NCBI GenBank assembly: GCA_002314565.1
Contig: DCGL01000065.1
Coordinates: 1 to 12,828 of the forward strand
Length of the DNA stretch: 12,828 nt
Direction of reading: 5' to 3'
Source: Clostridiales bacterium UBA1779
GTDB lineage: Bacteria > Bacillota > Clostridia > Oscillospirales > CAG-272
Each line of letters starts with the position of its first letter. Positions within the stretch are counted from its first letter, which is position 1. The notes beneath the pieces were generated by a model. That model had not been told where the DNA came from. It worked only from the letters and a program-made list of their open reading frames with translations, and did not search any database. This document shows positions 11,921 through 12,828 of the stretch, piece after piece. The translations under genes and the position numbers were made by a program.

Positions 11921-12808
11921 TTGCCGTATATTACAGTTGAAGAAGCCGCACGGAATATGAATTTGTCCGAACGCAGTGTCCGCAATTACTGTGCCGGAGA
12001 ACGAATTCCGGGTGCCGTAATGATCGGAAAAACCTGGTATATACCAGAAGACACGGTAAAGCCCGACAGACTGAACAGACATACAGAGCCCGCAATGACG
12101 TTACTGAACGTACTGGCAGCTGAAAAAGCCGCACGAATCAGCGGAGGAATTTATCACAGAATCCAGATTGACCTGACGTATAATTCCAACCATATAGAAG
12201 GAAGCCGCCTGACACACGAGCAGACGCGGCTGATTTACGATACAAATACGATAGAACCCTGCGGCGGCATTCTGAAAGTAGATGATATCGTCGAAACCGC
12301 AAATCATTTCAGATGCGTAAATATGATTATTGCAAATGCCGCTTATCCTTTGAACGAAACGTTTATCAAGCGCCTGCATCTGACTCTGAAAAACGGAACC
12401 GGGGATTCGCGCCTTGATTGGTTTGAAGTAGGAGCATATAAAAAACTGCCGAATGAAGTCGGAGGAATTGAAACCACGCTGCCTGAAAACGTTGAAAGTG
12501 AAATGAAAACACTTTTGTCAGCGTACAATCGGACGGGGAAAAAGACTCTTGATGAATTACTTGATTTTCATTGCCGCTTTGAACGTATTCATCCCTTTCA
12601 GGATGGCAACGGAAGAATCGGACGTCTGATTCTCTTCAAAGAATGCCTGAGAAACGGCATAGTGCCGTTTATTATCGGCGATGATATAAAAGCGTATTAT
12701 TACCGCGGTCTTCGGGAATGGGAAACAGAGCCCGGATATCTTCGCGATACCTGTCTTTCCGCTCAGGATAATTTCACAAAAGTTCTGCAATACTTCAGAA
12801 TTGAATAA
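11921..12808 (+). CDS. Fic family protein with N-terminal helix-turn-helix
   Basis: A 295-residue Fic protein expected to transfer AMP from ATP to Tyr, Ser or Thr hydroxyls of target proteins. The active-site motif HPFQDGNGRIGR (224-235) is fully canonical with catalytic His224. The inhibitory motif (S/T)xxxE(G/N) appears as SNHIEG (89-94) before the Fic core, making it a class II, intramolecularly inhibited enzyme with Glu93 as the blocking residue. The flap region VGAYKKLPNEVGG (170-182) is typical. Residues 4-44 read as an excisionase/MerR-like helix-turn-helix (VEEAARNMNLSERSVRNY, then MIGKTWYIPED). The start is TTG at 11921 with AAGGAG (11907-11912) 8 bases upstream; upstream in-frame starts precede the promoter. 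A class I antitoxin gene is not present upstream. The cellular target is unknown. Confidence 0.88.
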   Translation: MPYITVEEAARNMNLSERSVRNYCAGERIPGAVMIGKTWYIPEDTVKPDRLNRHTEPAMTLLNVLAAEKAARISGGIYHRIQIDLTYNSNHIEGSRLTHEQTRLIYDTNTIEPCGGILKVDDIVETANHFRCVNMIIANAAYPLNETFIKRLHLTLKNGTGDSRLDWFEVGAYKKLPNEVGGIETTLPENVESEMKTLLSAYNRTGKKTLDELLDFHCRFERIHPFQDGNGRIGRLILFKECLRNGIVPFIIGDDIKAYYYRGLREWETEPGYLRDTCLSAQDNFTKVLQYFRIE

Positions 12809-12813
12809 TCGAG

Positions 12814-12828
12814 TAGGAGGTCACCCAT
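12814..12828 (+). promoter_or_regulatory. Ribosome binding site and cut-off start of the next gene
   Basis: TAGGAGG (12814-12820) lies 6 bases before the final bases AT (12827-12828), which are probably the first two of an ATG. The next gene therefore begins about 18 bp after the fic stop on the same strand, likely in the same transcript. Nothing can be said about its product. Confidence 0.6.

Noticed and set aside
11921..12808. Fic-type toxin of a class I toxin-antitoxin pair
   Set aside because: The inhibitory SxxxEG motif is inside the same protein, as in class II, and no small antitoxin gene precedes it; a partner downstream cannot be excluded because the window ends.

Overview
The window looks like a chromosomal segment of an uncultured, probably gut-associated, Clostridia-type Firmicute. 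The grounds are purine-rich Shine-Dalgarno sequences (AAGGAG/AGGAGG), several TTG start codons, near-consensus sigma-A promoters with 17-bp spacers, Firmicute-style T-rich terminators, Gram-positive lipoproteins with MKK...C signal peptides, and a lone FtsX-type ABC exporter. No rRNA, tRNA, CRISPR array, transposase or phage gene was found.

Layout from left to right. Bases 1-208 have no gene but carry four T-tracts and two perfect DnaA boxes (TTATCCACA), a candidate replication origin or dnaA-promoter region. A ribokinase (275-1213) is followed after 2 bp by a two-helix membrane protein (1216-1695). A bidirectional terminator and a decaying 16-17 bp tandem repeat built from the terminator's own 3' arm separate it from a convergent, solute-binding-like lipoprotein (1844-3184, minus). 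A divergent promoter region then leads to a Gfo/Idh/MocA oxidoreductase (3491-4558) with a consensus promoter and a strong operator-like palindrome. After a cluster of hairpins comes a tight minus-strand operon (7663 down to 4792): LolD/MacB-type ATPase, FtsX-type permease with a His/Glu-rich extracellular insert, and a lipoprotein with an OB-like domain and a CxxC motif. I read this as a possible metal-handling ABC system and the most interesting locus here.

Divergent from it is a four-gene plus-strand operon: thymidine kinase, an HD-domain dNTP triphosphohydrolase, a membrane-anchored alpha/beta hydrolase and a NagD-type HAD phosphatase (7960-11593), ending in a strong terminator. The first two act on opposite sides of deoxynucleotide metabolism, so pool balancing is a plausible theme. 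Next are two and a partial copy of a two-hairpin intergenic repeat whose second stem differs between copies but keeps pairing. The last gene is a class II Fic protein with an N-terminal helix-turn-helix (11921-12808), behind an extended -10 promoter overlapped by an inverted repeat. A ribosome binding site at the right edge shows that another gene starts at the window boundary.
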